This document shows positions 8,206 through 17,131 of a DNA stretch of 64,000 nucleotides, one piece after another. Position 1 is the first letter of the stretch. Each line of letters begins with the position of its first letter. The notes below the pieces were generated by a model. It did no database searches and had not been told where the DNA came from. It was given only the letters and a program-made list of their open reading frames with translations. Both the position numbers and the translations under genes were made by a program. The DNA lies in contig CP129480.1 of assembly GCA_030583885.1 (NCBI GenBank), forward strand, positions 3,350,714 through 3,414,713, written 5' to 3'. The stretch comes from Anaerolineales bacterium (GTDB lineage: Bacteria; Chloroflexota; Anaerolineae; Anaerolineales; Villigracilaceae).

Positions 8206-10677
8206 CTATTCGCTTGCAATCTGTTTCCCGTAGCGTTTGGCCAGTTCACGGCGCAAAACCTTGCCGATGAACGTGCGCGGGAACTCGTCCATGAAGATGA
8301 CGAAGCGCGGGACAAGATGCGGCGGAAGCCTGCGCTTGCAGTAGGCCAGGATGGACTCGGCGCTGGGCTTTTCCCGGCCCGCAATGACAAACGCGAAGGG
8401 ATGGCCTGCCACGGCCACCACCGCCACTTCCTTGATCTGCGGGATCTCGTAGATGACCTCTTCCACATCCCGCGGGAAGGCGGGTTCCCGGCCCGCCTTT
8501 TCAGGGTACCACATATCCGCTTTACGGGCGATGATGCGGCAGAAACCGTCTTCGTCCATTTGAGCCACATCGCCGGTCAGCAGCCAGCCGTCCTTGGTCA
8601 GCACTTCATTGGTGGCGGCTTCATTCTTCCAGTAGCCCATCATTACCTGCGGACCGCGGATCGCCAGTTCGCCGATCTGCCCGGGCTCCACTTCCTTGCG
8701 CGAGGTTTTCAAATCCACGACCGCCGCCTGCGTGGACGGAAGCGGCACGCCGATCGTGCCGATGCGGCGGTTCTTGTTCATTGGGTTGGCGTGCGTGACG
8801 GGCGAGGCTTCAGTCAAGCCATAGCCTTCGACAAGCTTCCCCTTGGTGAGTTTCTCGAAGGCTTCCTGCACTTCCACAGGCAGGGGCGCGGAGCCGCTGA
8901 TGCAGGCTTTGATGGAATGGATGCCATACTTGCGCACACCGCGGAAATTGTTGATGGCCACATACATGCTTGGCGAGCCGGGGAAGATGGTCGGCTTGTA
9001 TTTTTTTATGGTCTTCAACACATCCAAAATCTGGAATTGCGGCTTGAGGATCATCGCCGCACCAATCGAGACGGGCACATTCAAGGCGGCGGTCATGCCA
9101 TAACTATGGAAGAACGGCACAACGCACAGGAAGCGTTCCCTGCCCGCATCCGCGTCGGGCAGCCAGTGGCGGGTCTGCAAGGCGTTCGCAACAAGGTTAC
9201 GATGCGACAACATCACACCCTTGGATTGCGCCGTCGTACCGCCCGTAAACATGATCACAGCCAAGTCTTCGGGGGAAACATCCACGCTGGGGGATTTTTT
9301 GCCGTGCTGGGCGAGCCAGCGCTTCCAATGCAGCGCATTCGATACATCCAGGCCGCGATTGCGCCAGCGTGAGATCAGGTATTTGGGCAGGACGAGATAA
9401 TCCGCGGGATCGGTCAGCACCACATGCGGCACCCCTGTCTCCTGGCGGATCTGCCTTGCCAGGCCGGACCATGTCGAAAGGGTGACCAGCATGCTCGCAT
9501 CCGCATCCCTGACCTGGCGTGCCAACTCCTCAGGCTCGGTCATGGGCGGCATCATCACAACCGTCGCACCCGCCTTCAACGCACCGTAATAGGCCACAAC
9601 CATTTGGGGAATGTTCGGTAAAAGCAGAACCACGCGCGCGCCTTTGCCAAGTCCCTGTGCAAGCAGGGCATTCGCAAAACGGTTGGCTTCGTGGTTCAAC
9701 CGTCGATACGTAAATTTGGCGCCTTCGAAATAAACGGCGGGACGGTTCGGAAAGCGCCTGACGGATGAGCGCAATAAAAGATGTGCGGGAATGCGCGGTA
9801 CGTCCACGGTGAACGGCACGCCGTCATCATATTGGTTGAGCCAGACGCGCTCACGCTTAATTTCCTCACGCAGGGATTTCGGTGCGGCAAAGGAGGAATC
9901 ACGCCACGTTTTTTTGGATTCACCTTTAAGGAAGCCGTCGATCGCCCGGTCCACTGCCGCGCGCCTCTCCAGCATGACCATGTGGCCCGATACACGCACA
10001 TCGACATCCTCCGCCCCCGGAATGGACTGTGCCACCTTCTCGAACAGCGGACGGTCGAAGACATAATCGCGGTGTCCGCGGATGACCATGGTGGGAACCT
10101 GCAAATTGGCGAGTTTTTCCCAGCCCACCCATTTGGACATGTTGCGGTCGTAACATTCCTTGAGTGCATGAGGCGGGGCGTGAAGCCATGAACGCGTGAA
10201 CGGGCCGATCACACGCAGGACAGACATCGGCAGACTCAAACCCAGTCTGAACATTGGATTCAATCTGAATTCACCCGCCGTTGCGATCAGGATCAATTTT
10301 TCGATGTGATCGGGATGATTAAGGGCATAGTCTGTGACAACGGCTCCGCCGAAGGAGTGGCCGACCAAAACAAACGGCGTGGATACGTTCAACTGGGTCA
10401 GGGCAGTTTCCAGGTCCAGCTGGAGACGCTGCATGTCGTAGCCGCTGGTCGGTTTATCGGAAAGACCGTGTCCGCGCAAGTCCAATGCAACGACGCGGTT
10501 ATCCAGCGCGAATTTTTGCATCTGGTACTTCCATTGTTCCGCCTTGCCGCCGAATCCATGAATGAAAACGATGGTGCGCTGGGGGCGTTCAGGCGAAACA
10601 TCAATTGCAGAAAGACGGATGAGGGGATCGGACGAAATGCGGATTTCGTGGCGGTAGAGGTCGAGGTCTATATCCAT
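8206..10677 (-). CDS. Alpha/beta-hydrolase :: fatty acyl-CoA/AMP ligase fusion
   Basis: The 823-aa product has two enzymes in one chain. Residues 1-255 are an alpha/beta hydrolase: IHGFGGKAEQW, nucleophile Ser108 in VGHSFGGA, Asp204 in GHRD, His232 in SGHMV. Residues 285-823 are an ANL-family ligase: the phosphate loop FTGGTTAQSKGV (about 477-488), YGLTEAS (619-625), TGDVA (701-705), and the C-terminal catalytic Lys in FIGKVLRREL (about 806). The phosphate loop deviates from the usual TSGTTGxPKG, and the hinge region holds a short insertion before PRDVEE. The frame is open up to 10815, but the ATG at 10675-10677 is preferred: it starts the conserved domain, and a TATAAT lies 6 nt upstream, suggesting a leaderless mRNA. 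The downstream partner is a glycosyltransferase. A likely role is releasing and reactivating a fatty acid, but substrates are unknown. Confidence 0.9.
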   Translation of the reverse strand: MDIDLDLYRHEIRISSDPLIRLSAIDVSPERPQRTIVFIHGFGGKAEQWKYQMQKFALDNRVVALDLRGHGLSDKPTSGYDMQRLQLDLETALTQLNVSTPFVLVGHSFGGAVVTDYALNHPDHIEKLILIATAGEFRLNPMFRLGLSLPMSVLRVIGPFTRSWLHAPPHALKECYDRNMSKWVGWEKLANLQVPTMVIRGHRDYVFDRPLFEKVAQSIPGAEDVDVRVSGHMVMLERRAAVDRAIDGFLKGESKKTWRDSSFAAPKSLREEIKRERVWLNQYDDGVPFTVDVPRIPAHLLLRSSVRRFPNRPAVYFEGAKFTYRRLNHEANRFANALLAQGLGKGARVVLLLPNIPQMVVAYYGALKAGATVVMMPPMTEPEELARQVRDADASMLVTLSTWSGLARQIRQETGVPHVVLTDPADYLVLPKYLISRWRNRGLDVSNALHWKRWLAQHGKKSPSVDVSPEDLAVIMFTGGTTAQSKGVMLSHRNLVANALQTRHWLPDADAGRERFLCVVPFFHSYGMTAALNVPVSIGAAMILKPQFQILDVLKTIKKYKPTIFPGSPSMYVAINNFRGVRKYGIHSIKACISGSAPLPVEVQEAFEKLTKGKLVEGYGLTEASPVTHANPMNKNRRIGTIGVPLPSTQAAVVDLKTSRKEVEPGQIGELAIRGPQVMMGYWKNEAATNEVLTKDGWLLTGDVAQMDEDGFCRIIARKADMWYPEKAGREPAFPRDVEEVIYEIPQIKEVAVVAVAGHPFAFVIAGREKPSAESILAYCKRRLPPHLVPRFVIFMDEFPRTFIGKVLRRELAKRYGKQIASE

Positions 10678-10683
10678 CGTCTG

Positions 10684-10689
10684 ATTATA
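10684..10689 (-). promoter_or_regulatory. Candidate leaderless -10 box for hydrolase-ligase operon
   Basis: On the minus strand TATAAT is followed by CAGACG and then the ATG. This puts the expected transcription start at or next to the start codon. No convincing -35 box or SD is present. Confidence 0.45.
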
Positions 10690-10783
10690 CTTTACATGAA
10701 AACTCTTATTCCTCCATGTCCATTGGAGAAGTTTACATGAGACGGGGGTGAATGTCAATTTCAAGACAAAGAGAAAACCCGCT

Positions 10784-10812
10784 TTGACGAATCCCCTCCA
10801 ATCTGCTATAAT
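10784..10812 (+). promoter_or_regulatory. Sigma-70-type promoter for rnj
   Basis: TTGACG (10784-10789), a 17-nt spacer and TATAAT (10807-10812) form a near-consensus promoter. The predicted start is about 10819, leaving a leader of about 170 nt before the rnj ATG. Confidence 0.85.
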
Positions 10813-10836
10813 CACCGCAGTTTAAGTTGACTTTTT

Positions 10837-10860
10837 ACTGCCCTGAGGCAGTTTTGTTTG
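10837..10860 (+). terminator. Terminator-like hairpin 1 in rnj leader
   Basis: ACTGCC-CTGA-GGCAGT is followed by TTTGTTTG. It starts about 18 nt after the predicted transcription start, upstream of rnj and not downstream of any plus-strand gene, so it is more likely an attenuator or processing structure. Confidence 0.55.
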
Positions 10861-10892
10861 GCAAGGCGTTTTGTGTTCGAAATTTACACAGG

Positions 10893-10931
10893 GACCTCAC
10901 GCGGGCAAGTCAGCGGAGGTCTTTTTCTTTT
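10893..10931 (+). terminator. Terminator-like hairpin 2 in rnj leader
   Basis: GACCTC(A)CGC...GCG-GAGGTC is followed by TTTTTCTTTT, a strong intrinsic-terminator shape 60 bp before the rnj start codon. With hairpin 1 it suggests premature termination control or a short leader RNA. Confidence 0.65.
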
Positions 10932-10990
10932 GACCTTATCCGCCGCAGGCGGTATGATACATTAATTAAAACAAGAGGTATATAAACTAT

Positions 10991-12634
10991 ATGAGCAAGA
11001 AAAACAAGTTAAGAATTATCCCACTCGGGGGGCTGGGCGAAGTGGGAAAGAACATGATGGCCTACGAATTCGGCGGCGACATTATCGTGGTGGATGCCGG
11101 CATCATGTTCCCCAGGAACGACATGCTCGGCGTGGATTACATCATCCCGGACTTTGAATATTTAAAGAAACGCGCCAACCGCGTGCTGGGAATTTTCATC
11201 ACGCATGGGCATGAGGACCATATCGGCGCGATCCAGCATGTGGTCGCGGATATTCCCGCGCCCATCCACGCCACCCCGCTTACCCGCGGTTTGATCGAGG
11301 GTAAATTGCTGCGAAACAACTCGCAGCACAAAGCGCAGTTCAAAACGATCCAGGCGGGTGAAACGACAAAAATCGGTCCCTTCACCATTGAATATTTCCA
11401 TGTGAGTCATTCGATACCGGATGCCGTGGGGCTGGCCATCACCACCCCTGCGGGGTTGGTCATTCACATGAGCGACTTCAAATTCGACCACACTCCCGTG
11501 GATGGCTGGCCCACTGATTTCGCCAAACTCGCCGAGTTCTCCACCCGCGGCGTGGATCTGCTTCTTTCCGACTCCACCAACGCCGAACGCCCAGGCTGGA
11601 CTCCCTCCGAGTCGGTTATTGGCCCCGCCTTCGACAAGGTCTTTGGCGAGGCCAAGGGGCGTGTGATCGTGGCGACATTTGCATCCCTGATCTCACGCGT
11701 GCAGCAGGTGGCAGATGCCGCCGCAAAGCACGGGCGCAAAATGGCGATTGCCGGTCCAAGCATGGTGGATAACGTCAAGGTTGCGCGCAAATTGGGTTAT
11801 CTGGAGATCCCGGATGAAATGATCGTTCCACTGGACCAGGCTCTTCAAATGCAGGACCACAAGGTGGTTCTGATGTGCACCGGTTCACAAGGCGAACCGT
11901 CGTCCATCGTCGGGCGCTTATCCGCTGGCACGAACCGCCAGTTCGACCTCAAACCGAATGATACGATCGTGCTTTCCTCACACCCCATCCCCGGCAACGA
12001 GGAGACCATCAGCAAGACGATCAATCGCCTGCTGCGCCGCGGTGTAAAAGTCGTGGATGACGGAGTTGCCCCCATCCATGTCTCCGGCCACGCCGCGCAG
12101 GAGGAACAAAAACTGCTCATCAACCTGGTGCGCCCGAAACACTTCATGTCCATTCACGGTGAACTGCGCATGTTAAAACGCCATGCGCAACTGGCACAGG
12201 AGGTGGGCATGGATGAAAAGAATACAATCGTTGTTGAGAATGGGCAGATCGTTGAACTCGTCGGCAATAAAATCCAGCTGGGCGAGCGCATCCCCGGCGA
12301 TTACATATTCGTGACCGGCGAATCCATCGGTGACATCGACCACGATGTGATGCGTGAACGCAGCCAGCTTGCCCGCAACGGCATCCTGCTGATTGACATC
12401 AGCCTGGACAAACTCACCGGAAAATTACTGCAGGAACCAGAGATCATCACGCGCGGATTCGTCTCACCGGATGATGCCGAGGAGCTTCTGCCCGAGGTTC
12501 GGAAACGCGTGATGAGCGTCATCCATGATGGAAAACTGGATGATGAAAAGGACATCGTCAACGCAGTCAAGAGCTATCTGCACCAGCAAACAAAACGAAG
12601 ACCGATGGTCTTCGTCACGCTCAGCAAATCATAA
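10991..12634 (+). CDS. rnj: Ribonuclease J
   Basis: The product is a 547-aa metallo-beta-lactamase/beta-CASP RNase with 5'-to-3' exo- and endonuclease activity in RNA decay and rRNA maturation. The N-terminus IPLGGLGEVGKNM is diagnostic. The zinc motif HGHEDH is at residues 72-77, SHSIPDAVGL and SDSTNAERPG follow, and the beta-CASP region has GSQGEPSS and SSHPIPGNE. The C-terminal domain (DISLDKLTGKL...) is present, so length is complete. The ATG is preceded by AAGAGG about 8 nt upstream. It stands alone on the plus strand, behind its own promoter and a structured leader, and ends at a terminator. Confidence 0.97.
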   Translation: MSKKNKLRIIPLGGLGEVGKNMMAYEFGGDIIVVDAGIMFPRNDMLGVDYIIPDFEYLKKRANRVLGIFITHGHEDHIGAIQHVVADIPAPIHATPLTRGLIEGKLLRNNSQHKAQFKTIQAGETTKIGPFTIEYFHVSHSIPDAVGLAITTPAGLVIHMSDFKFDHTPVDGWPTDFAKLAEFSTRGVDLLLSDSTNAERPGWTPSESVIGPAFDKVFGEAKGRVIVATFASLISRVQQVADAAAKHGRKMAIAGPSMVDNVKVARKLGYLEIPDEMIVPLDQALQMQDHKVVLMCTGSQGEPSSIVGRLSAGTNRQFDLKPNDTIVLSSHPIPGNEETISKTINRLLRRGVKVVDDGVAPIHVSGHAAQEEQKLLINLVRPKHFMSIHGELRMLKRHAQLAQEVGMDEKNTIVVENGQIVELVGNKIQLGERIPGDYIFVTGESIGDIDHDVMRERSQLARNGILLIDISLDKLTGKLLQEPEIITRGFVSPDDAEELLPEVRKRVMSVIHDGKLDDEKDIVNAVKSYLHQQTKRRPMVFVTLSKS

Positions 12635-12641
12635 ACACCTG

Positions 12642-12670
12642 TGACCGTCGCAAGGCGGTCATTTTATTTT
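12642..12670 (+). terminator. Intrinsic terminator after rnj
   Basis: TGACCG-TCGCAAGG-CGGTCA is followed by TTTTATTTT. The right arm overlaps the stop codon of the convergent mutY gene. Confidence 0.8.
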
Positions 12671-13690
12671 CCGGGCGATCTGCCGATCCACCTTGCCCAT
12701 CGGGTACTCATCCAACGTATCGATCTTGACCCACTTCAAAGTATTGGTTTTGGGGAGTGAGACGGCTGTACAGCGGAAGGCATGAACCACAACCCGAAAG
12801 TGACTATACGCATGATATACAGTGACCAAGTCCGCCTCTTTCTTGACGTGAAGCTTGCGCGCTGCTTTCAAAGCTTTTTCCAACTCCCCAGCAGGATTCT
12901 CCTCCACCCTGGTGTTCGGGAATTCCCACATCCCGCCCAGCAATCCGGTTGACGGGCGTCGACTCAACAGCACCCGCCCGCGTTCCACGATCACCGCCGC
13001 CGCATGGACAAATTGGGGAACCTGCTTCTTCGGCTTCAACACGGGGCGCAATTCCTGTGTGCCGTTTTTACGCGCCTTGCACATTTTCTTTAATGGACAT
13101 AGCAAACAGCGCGGATTCTTTGGGAGGCAAATGGTCGCGCCTACATCCATAAGCCCCTGGTTGAAATCCCCCGCGTTTCCCCTGGGTACATTCTGCGCAG
13201 CATATTCCCACAATTTTTTTTCACCAGCGGGCGAATCGGCGCGTTCCGTTACATCGTACAACCGCGCAAAGATGCGGCGCAGGTTGCCGTCCAGGGTCGG
13301 CGCGTCCATTTGGAAGGCAATCGACGCGATCGCACCAACCGTATAGCGGCCCACCCCCGGCAGGGAGCGCAAGGCTTCAAGATCACGAGGCAGCTCTCCG
13401 TTAAACTTCGAGGCGACAATTTTCGCGGCTTTGTGCAGGTTGCGTGCGCGGCTGTAATAGCCGAGTCCCTCCCAGGCGTTCAAAATATCCTGCTCTTTGG
13501 CAGCAGCCAATTTCTTCACATCGGGAAACAACTTCATCCATCTCTCAAAATAAGGGATGGCCGTTTCCACCCGCGTTTGCTGGAGCATGATCTCGGAGAC
13601 CCAGACCGCGTACGGGTCGGGATGACCACGCCAGGGCAGGCTGCGTCCATGCCTTGCATACCATTTTAGAATCAGGGAGGAGAGCTTCAT
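12659..13690 (-). CDS. mutY: A/G-specific adenine DNA glycosylase
   Basis: The 343-aa product removes adenine paired with 8-oxoguanine in base-excision repair. The HhH-GPD domain has Glu42 in LQQTRVET, the hairpin LPGVGRYTVGAI and catalytic Asp134 in TLDGNLRRIFAR. The 4Fe-4S ligands are Cys188, Cys195, Cys198 and Cys204 in the canonical C-x6-C-x2-C-x5-C spacing. A C-terminal NUDIX-like 8-oxoG recognition domain is present (VLLSRRPSTGLLGGMWEFP). The ATG directly abuts the TAG of the upstream membrane-protein gene, so the two are probably translationally coupled despite unrelated functions. Confidence 0.97.
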   Translation of the reverse strand: MKLSSLILKWYARHGRSLPWRGHPDPYAVWVSEIMLQQTRVETAIPYFERWMKLFPDVKKLAAAKEQDILNAWEGLGYYSRARNLHKAAKIVASKFNGELPRDLEALRSLPGVGRYTVGAIASIAFQMDAPTLDGNLRRIFARLYDVTERADSPAGEKKLWEYAAQNVPRGNAGDFNQGLMDVGATICLPKNPRCLLCPLKKMCKARKNGTQELRPVLKPKKQVPQFVHAAAVIVERGRVLLSRRPSTGLLGGMWEFPNTRVEENPAGELEKALKAARKLHVKKEADLVTVYHAYSHFRVVVHAFRCTAVSLPKTNTLKWVKIDTLDEYPMGKVDRQIARKIK

Positions 13691-16135
13691 CTATGGACAG
13701 GTTTGCGGGAGCGGTGCGCTTTGAAAGGATCCAGCGCCGAAGTCAACCACGCGGGCATCCAAATAATCATCCACCCGGCAGGCCAGCACGATCACATCCG
13801 CACCCTGCCGAAAATCCAAGCGCTCCCTGGTGGCGAAGATCAGGTTATGGGGATTTTCATTGATCAGGATGAAACCGATGCGCGCAAAATCCCTTTCCAC
13901 ATAAGCAGGCCAAGGATTTGTGGAGGAAAGCCCTTCGCCCCGACGATACATACGGGGATACAGCATGCGTCCCTCCAAAAGGACGGCCTCCGGCTGGGAA
14001 AGGAAAGCCTCCAGCTCGGCGCGGTCGATCCCATTCCGCACAAGTCTTACGATCAATTCCTCCCGCGAGGAGGTATAACGCGGCTGGGCGAATCCCTTGG
14101 CAAGCCAGGGAAGCGCACCTATCAAAATAAATAAAGAGAGCACAAATGCGTACCGCACCTGGAATTTTTGCGGAACCATGCGCACTGGCCCGCCTGCAGA
14201 CTCCAGGATCCTTGATTTCGCACCGAACAACAATGCCATTCCGCCTAAAAGCTCAATGGCTCCAATTGCAAAATAAAAATAGATCACCCAGTCCACAGGC
14301 AGGTTGTAGCGCCAGCTGGAGAAACGGGCAATGCCGTTCGAAAGGGCGTATCCGAGATTGAACGCCAGCGGGACGAGCCCAAGCCAGCCGGCCCGCCGCC
14401 ACGTCGCGCCAAATCCAATGGCGATGATCGAGAGATACATCAGCATCAAGCCAAGGTTGTACCATTCCAGAGAGCCGTCCCATTCCATCCAATATAAATG
14501 GACGGGGGCCTGCAATCCGTAAAACGGCTTGATGAGCGGAAGCGCGAGCAGGCCGCCGATCTCGGTGTTCAAAAAGTGGGTGGTGATGAAATTGGCAACA
14601 TAAGCGGGGTTTTCCAGCGTAAACGAGATGATACGCCGACCGACACTGTCTGTTTCAGGGTCGAACTGGCTGAGGTCCAGGTTCCCGCTGAAGGAATACT
14701 GGCTGTAGATGATGGCAACCTGGTTGGGGTCGTCAAAGGAAAATTTACCCGAGAGGGTGTAATTGTGCGTCAGCCAGGGCAGGACCACCAGCAGCATGGT
14801 CAAAGCAAAGGCCGCGCCTGTCTTGAGCCACTCCCCCGTTTTCCGTTGAAAGACAAACCACGCCAGGACGAACAGGACCGGCAAAGTGAGCATGGACTGT
14901 GTGCGGAACAACAGGAACAGGCCGAATGCCCCGCCTGCCACCAGCGTGGACTTCACGTCACGCCGCTCCAGCCACCAAATGGCAACCAGGCACATCAACG
15001 CAATGGCCATGGCGGTCGGGAAATCGGTGGTAAAGATCTTGGAATTGGCGACGCGGGTATTCGACGAGATCCACAAGCCGACCAGTTCGCGGAAAATGGC
15101 AAAGAGCGCGACGGTTAGGCCGGCGGCGGGAGAATGCAATTTCTTCGCAAGGAAGTAAAGCGCAACCGGAAAGAGCGCGAGCACAAGGGTCTGCGCGGCG
15201 ATAATGGCGGGATAATCCTGCCCGAAGAGCAGGTGCAGGAAGGCCAGAAAGACCACATACAAGGGACGCGGCGGGATACCCCCGAAATAATCCGTGCCGA
15301 TGAGCAGGCTCTGGGAGGCAAAGTCATAGTAGCCCGCATCGGAATACGGGAGCGGGGTATCCAAAGGCGGAGAACTCGGCGCATAGAAACTATTACGCAG
15401 GACATCCACAGGGACGCTGAGCCAGAGGACGGAGGCGGTGACGTACAACGCGGGCGGAAGGATGATATTCGTGATGCGGGAATCGGAGGTGGAAACAAGC
15501 AGTACGATGAAACCCAACAGAATGGAGAGGATGAACTGCCAGCCTTGGATGGCGACGCCCGGCTCCCCCCAGTATGCTGTATCCGCCGTGAGGCCGATCT
15601 TCGTGACGGCAGTGAACAGGAATATGGAAAGCAGAATGAAAAAGGCGATCAGGGCGGAAAGATAAACCGGTTTGCGTTTGGAAAACTCCTGCGCCTGAAA
15701 TCCATTTTTGAGGAGCAGAAGGAAGATGACAGCTTGAACCCCAAGTATGAAAAAATACCAAAGCAATGGACCCAGCCGTTCGTAGTATGGCAGGAGTCCC
15801 TCGGGGTTAAGATAACGCAGAAGGAAGAGGAGCAGGCTCGAGGTCAGGGCCACAAGCGCGGAGGCGAGAATGACGGGGGCGCTGGCAAAGCGGCTGAAGC
15901 GGGTTGGGTCGCGGCGGGCAGAAAATCCCAGATAAATCCCCCCGAAAAGGAAGACGAGCAGGACGCCGAGCAAGCCTGTGCGCGCCAGTGAAAGTCCGCC
16001 TTCGGACGGGATCAGCAAAAGCGAAAGCACGGCAATTAAAGACTCGAAAGCCGCGGCAAAGAAGAACCACGGCCAGAGTCTCGAGAATTTTTGTGAAACT
16101 GGGTTAGAACTGGAAGCCGCCACGAACAGGTACAA
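13691..16135 (-). CDS. Large polytopic membrane protein, GT-C/GT39-like
   Basis: The product is about 814 aa with roughly 15 or more hydrophobic helices through residue 650, then a soluble C-terminal domain of about 130 aa. After several helices a loop reads DAGYYDFASQSLLIG, followed by PPRPLYVVFLAFLH. A DAxYY-type acidic loop after an early helix is typical of lipid-linked-sugar GT-C transferases such as PMT/GT39. The call is by architecture only. The longest frame begins at a TTG (16133-16135). A GTG at 16121-16123 is an alternative, and both overlap or abut the upstream small gene. It sits between a small conserved gene and mutY in a close-packed minus-strand run. The substrate is unknown. 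Confidence 0.75.
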   Translation of the reverse strand: MYLFVAASSSNPVSQKFSRLWPWFFFAAAFESLIAVLSLLLIPSEGGLSLARTGLLGVLLVFLFGGIYLGFSARRDPTRFSRFASAPVILASALVALTSSLLLFLLRYLNPEGLLPYYERLGPLLWYFFILGVQAVIFLLLLKNGFQAQEFSKRKPVYLSALIAFFILLSIFLFTAVTKIGLTADTAYWGEPGVAIQGWQFILSILLGFIVLLVSTSDSRITNIILPPALYVTASVLWLSVPVDVLRNSFYAPSSPPLDTPLPYSDAGYYDFASQSLLIGTDYFGGIPPRPLYVVFLAFLHLLFGQDYPAIIAAQTLVLALFPVALYFLAKKLHSPAAGLTVALFAIFRELVGLWISSNTRVANSKIFTTDFPTAMAIALMCLVAIWWLERRDVKSTLVAGGAFGLFLLFRTQSMLTLPVLFVLAWFVFQRKTGEWLKTGAAFALTMLLVVLPWLTHNYTLSGKFSFDDPNQVAIIYSQYSFSGNLDLSQFDPETDSVGRRIISFTLENPAYVANFITTHFLNTEIGGLLALPLIKPFYGLQAPVHLYWMEWDGSLEWYNLGLMLMYLSIIAIGFGATWRRAGWLGLVPLAFNLGYALSNGIARFSSWRYNLPVDWVIYFYFAIGAIELLGGMALLFGAKSRILESAGGPVRMVPQKFQVRYAFVLSLFILIGALPWLAKGFAQPRYTSSREELIVRLVRNGIDRAELEAFLSQPEAVLLEGRMLYPRMYRRGEGLSSTNPWPAYVERDFARIGFILINENPHNLIFATRERLDFRQGADVIVLACRVDDYLDARVVDFGAGSFQSAPLPQTCP

Positions 16136-16406
16136 CCTTGTGTGAATAGTTCTTTACATACCCAAAGAGGCGTTCCTGCAGGAGCACCCAGTCCGTGGAG
16201 GCAAGGATGCGGCGCGCCACAGGCTCATCGCTGGCGATCAAGCCCACCTGGATTTGCGGATAGGAACCATAGATGGTCGCCCACGCTTCCGCGGGCTGCA
16301 GACCAAGCCGTTGCACGCCGGGCACAAATTCGCCGATGATGAACTCGAAGTATTCCTGATCTCGTTCGGCGGCAATATCCCAGGTCATGATCACTTTGAC
16401 TGGCAT
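16104..16406 (-). CDS. Small conserved hypothetical protein
   Basis: The 100-aa protein begins MPVKVIMTWDIA. The ATG at 16404-16406 has a strong SD (GAAGGA, 6 nt spacing) and is preferred over the ATG 18 bp upstream, which overlaps the preceding stop. It has no signal peptide or membrane helix. The pattern KVIMTWDIAAERDQEYFEF...EAWATIYG resembles small alpha+beta (ferredoxin-like, dimeric barrel) proteins, but I cannot name a family. It lies between the UlaG-like hydrolase and the membrane protein, with overlaps on both sides. Confidence 0.75.
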   Translation of the reverse strand: MPVKVIMTWDIAAERDQEYFEFIIGEFVPGVQRLGLQPAEAWATIYGSYPQIQVGLIASDEPVARRILASTDWVLLQERLFGYVKNYSHKVVPVRGGFQF

Positions 16407-16423
16407 GTTCTGTCCTTCGGGCA

Positions 16424-17074
16424 TTATCCTTTTTGGTATTCCAGCACAACCACTTTGGTTTCGTCGGGCAGGCCCGAACGGGTGACCTTCAGCGCAGGCT
16501 GGGCGTCGATCTTGCCGAGCCCCATTTCCTTGATGAATTTGTTGAGCGCATCCAGTTTCAGTTTCGTATCCGCCGTGGAATAGTGCATCGGGACGACCAG
16601 GTTCGGCTCGAGCAGGCTGACGACCTCCGCAGCTTTGGCGGCATTCAAACCGCTTCCGCCTCCCACCGGGACGAGCAGCACGTTGACCGTTCCGAGCGCC
16701 TCCACCTCGCTTTGCGGGGGAATGTCCTGCATGTCGCCGAGGTGGGCGACGGTGATGCCGTCGTAGTCGAACACATAGAGCGTATTGCGGACAATATCCC
16801 TGCCCTTTTTGCCGCCCGGACCTGCGGTCTGCACGGCGGTGATGAAGACATCCCCGATCTCGAATTCGCCTGCGCCGGTCAGGACATGGGTCGTGCCCTT
16901 CACGGCGTCACTGTTGTTATGACCGGGCGCATCGTGGCTGATGGTGACGATCTCCGCCTTGAGTTTAAGCGGGTCATAGCCGACGACCTTATGGTCGAAC
17001 GGGTCGGTGACGACGGTTGCGTAATTGCGTTCGGTGAGACGAAAACAGGAATGCCCGTACCAGGTGATTTCCAT
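16424..17074 (-). CDS. UlaG-like metal-dependent hydrolase (MBL fold)
   Basis: The 216-aa product starts at the ATG at 17072-17074 (GGAGG 10 nt upstream). An open extension further upstream runs under the divergent permease gene and is rejected. MEITWYGHSCFRL is the characteristic start of the UlaG/YtnP-type beta-lactamase-fold hydrolases. The metal motif is SHDAPGHNN (residues 46-54), a variant of THxHxDH, with later VAHLGDM and VPMHYST ligands. The glycine-rich PVGGGSGLNAAKAAE is typical of the group. The real substrate is unknown; most such genes are annotated only as metal-dependent hydrolases. Its TAA overlaps the upstream ATG of the next small gene. Confidence 0.9.
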   Translation of the reverse strand: MEITWYGHSCFRLTERNYATVVTDPFDHKVVGYDPLKLKAEIVTISHDAPGHNNSDAVKGTTHVLTGAGEFEIGDVFITAVQTAGPGGKKGRDIVRNTLYVFDYDGITVAHLGDMQDIPPQSEVEALGTVNVLLVPVGGGSGLNAAKAAEVVSLLEPNLVVPMHYSTADTKLKLDALNKFIKEMGLGKIDAQPALKVTRSGLPDETKVVVLEYQKG

Positions 17075-17119
17075 ATAAAGTAAGCCTCCAAAGAAGATAT
17101 TATACCCGATGTGAATTGA

Positions 17120-17125
17120 TATAAT
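17120..17125 (+). promoter_or_regulatory. Candidate leaderless -10 box for the DMT permease
   Basis: TATAAT is followed by CCTGCC and then ATG, the same 6-nt spacing as at the hydrolase-ligase gene. No SD is visible and the -35 is weak. Confidence 0.4.
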
Positions 17126-17131
17126 CCTGCC

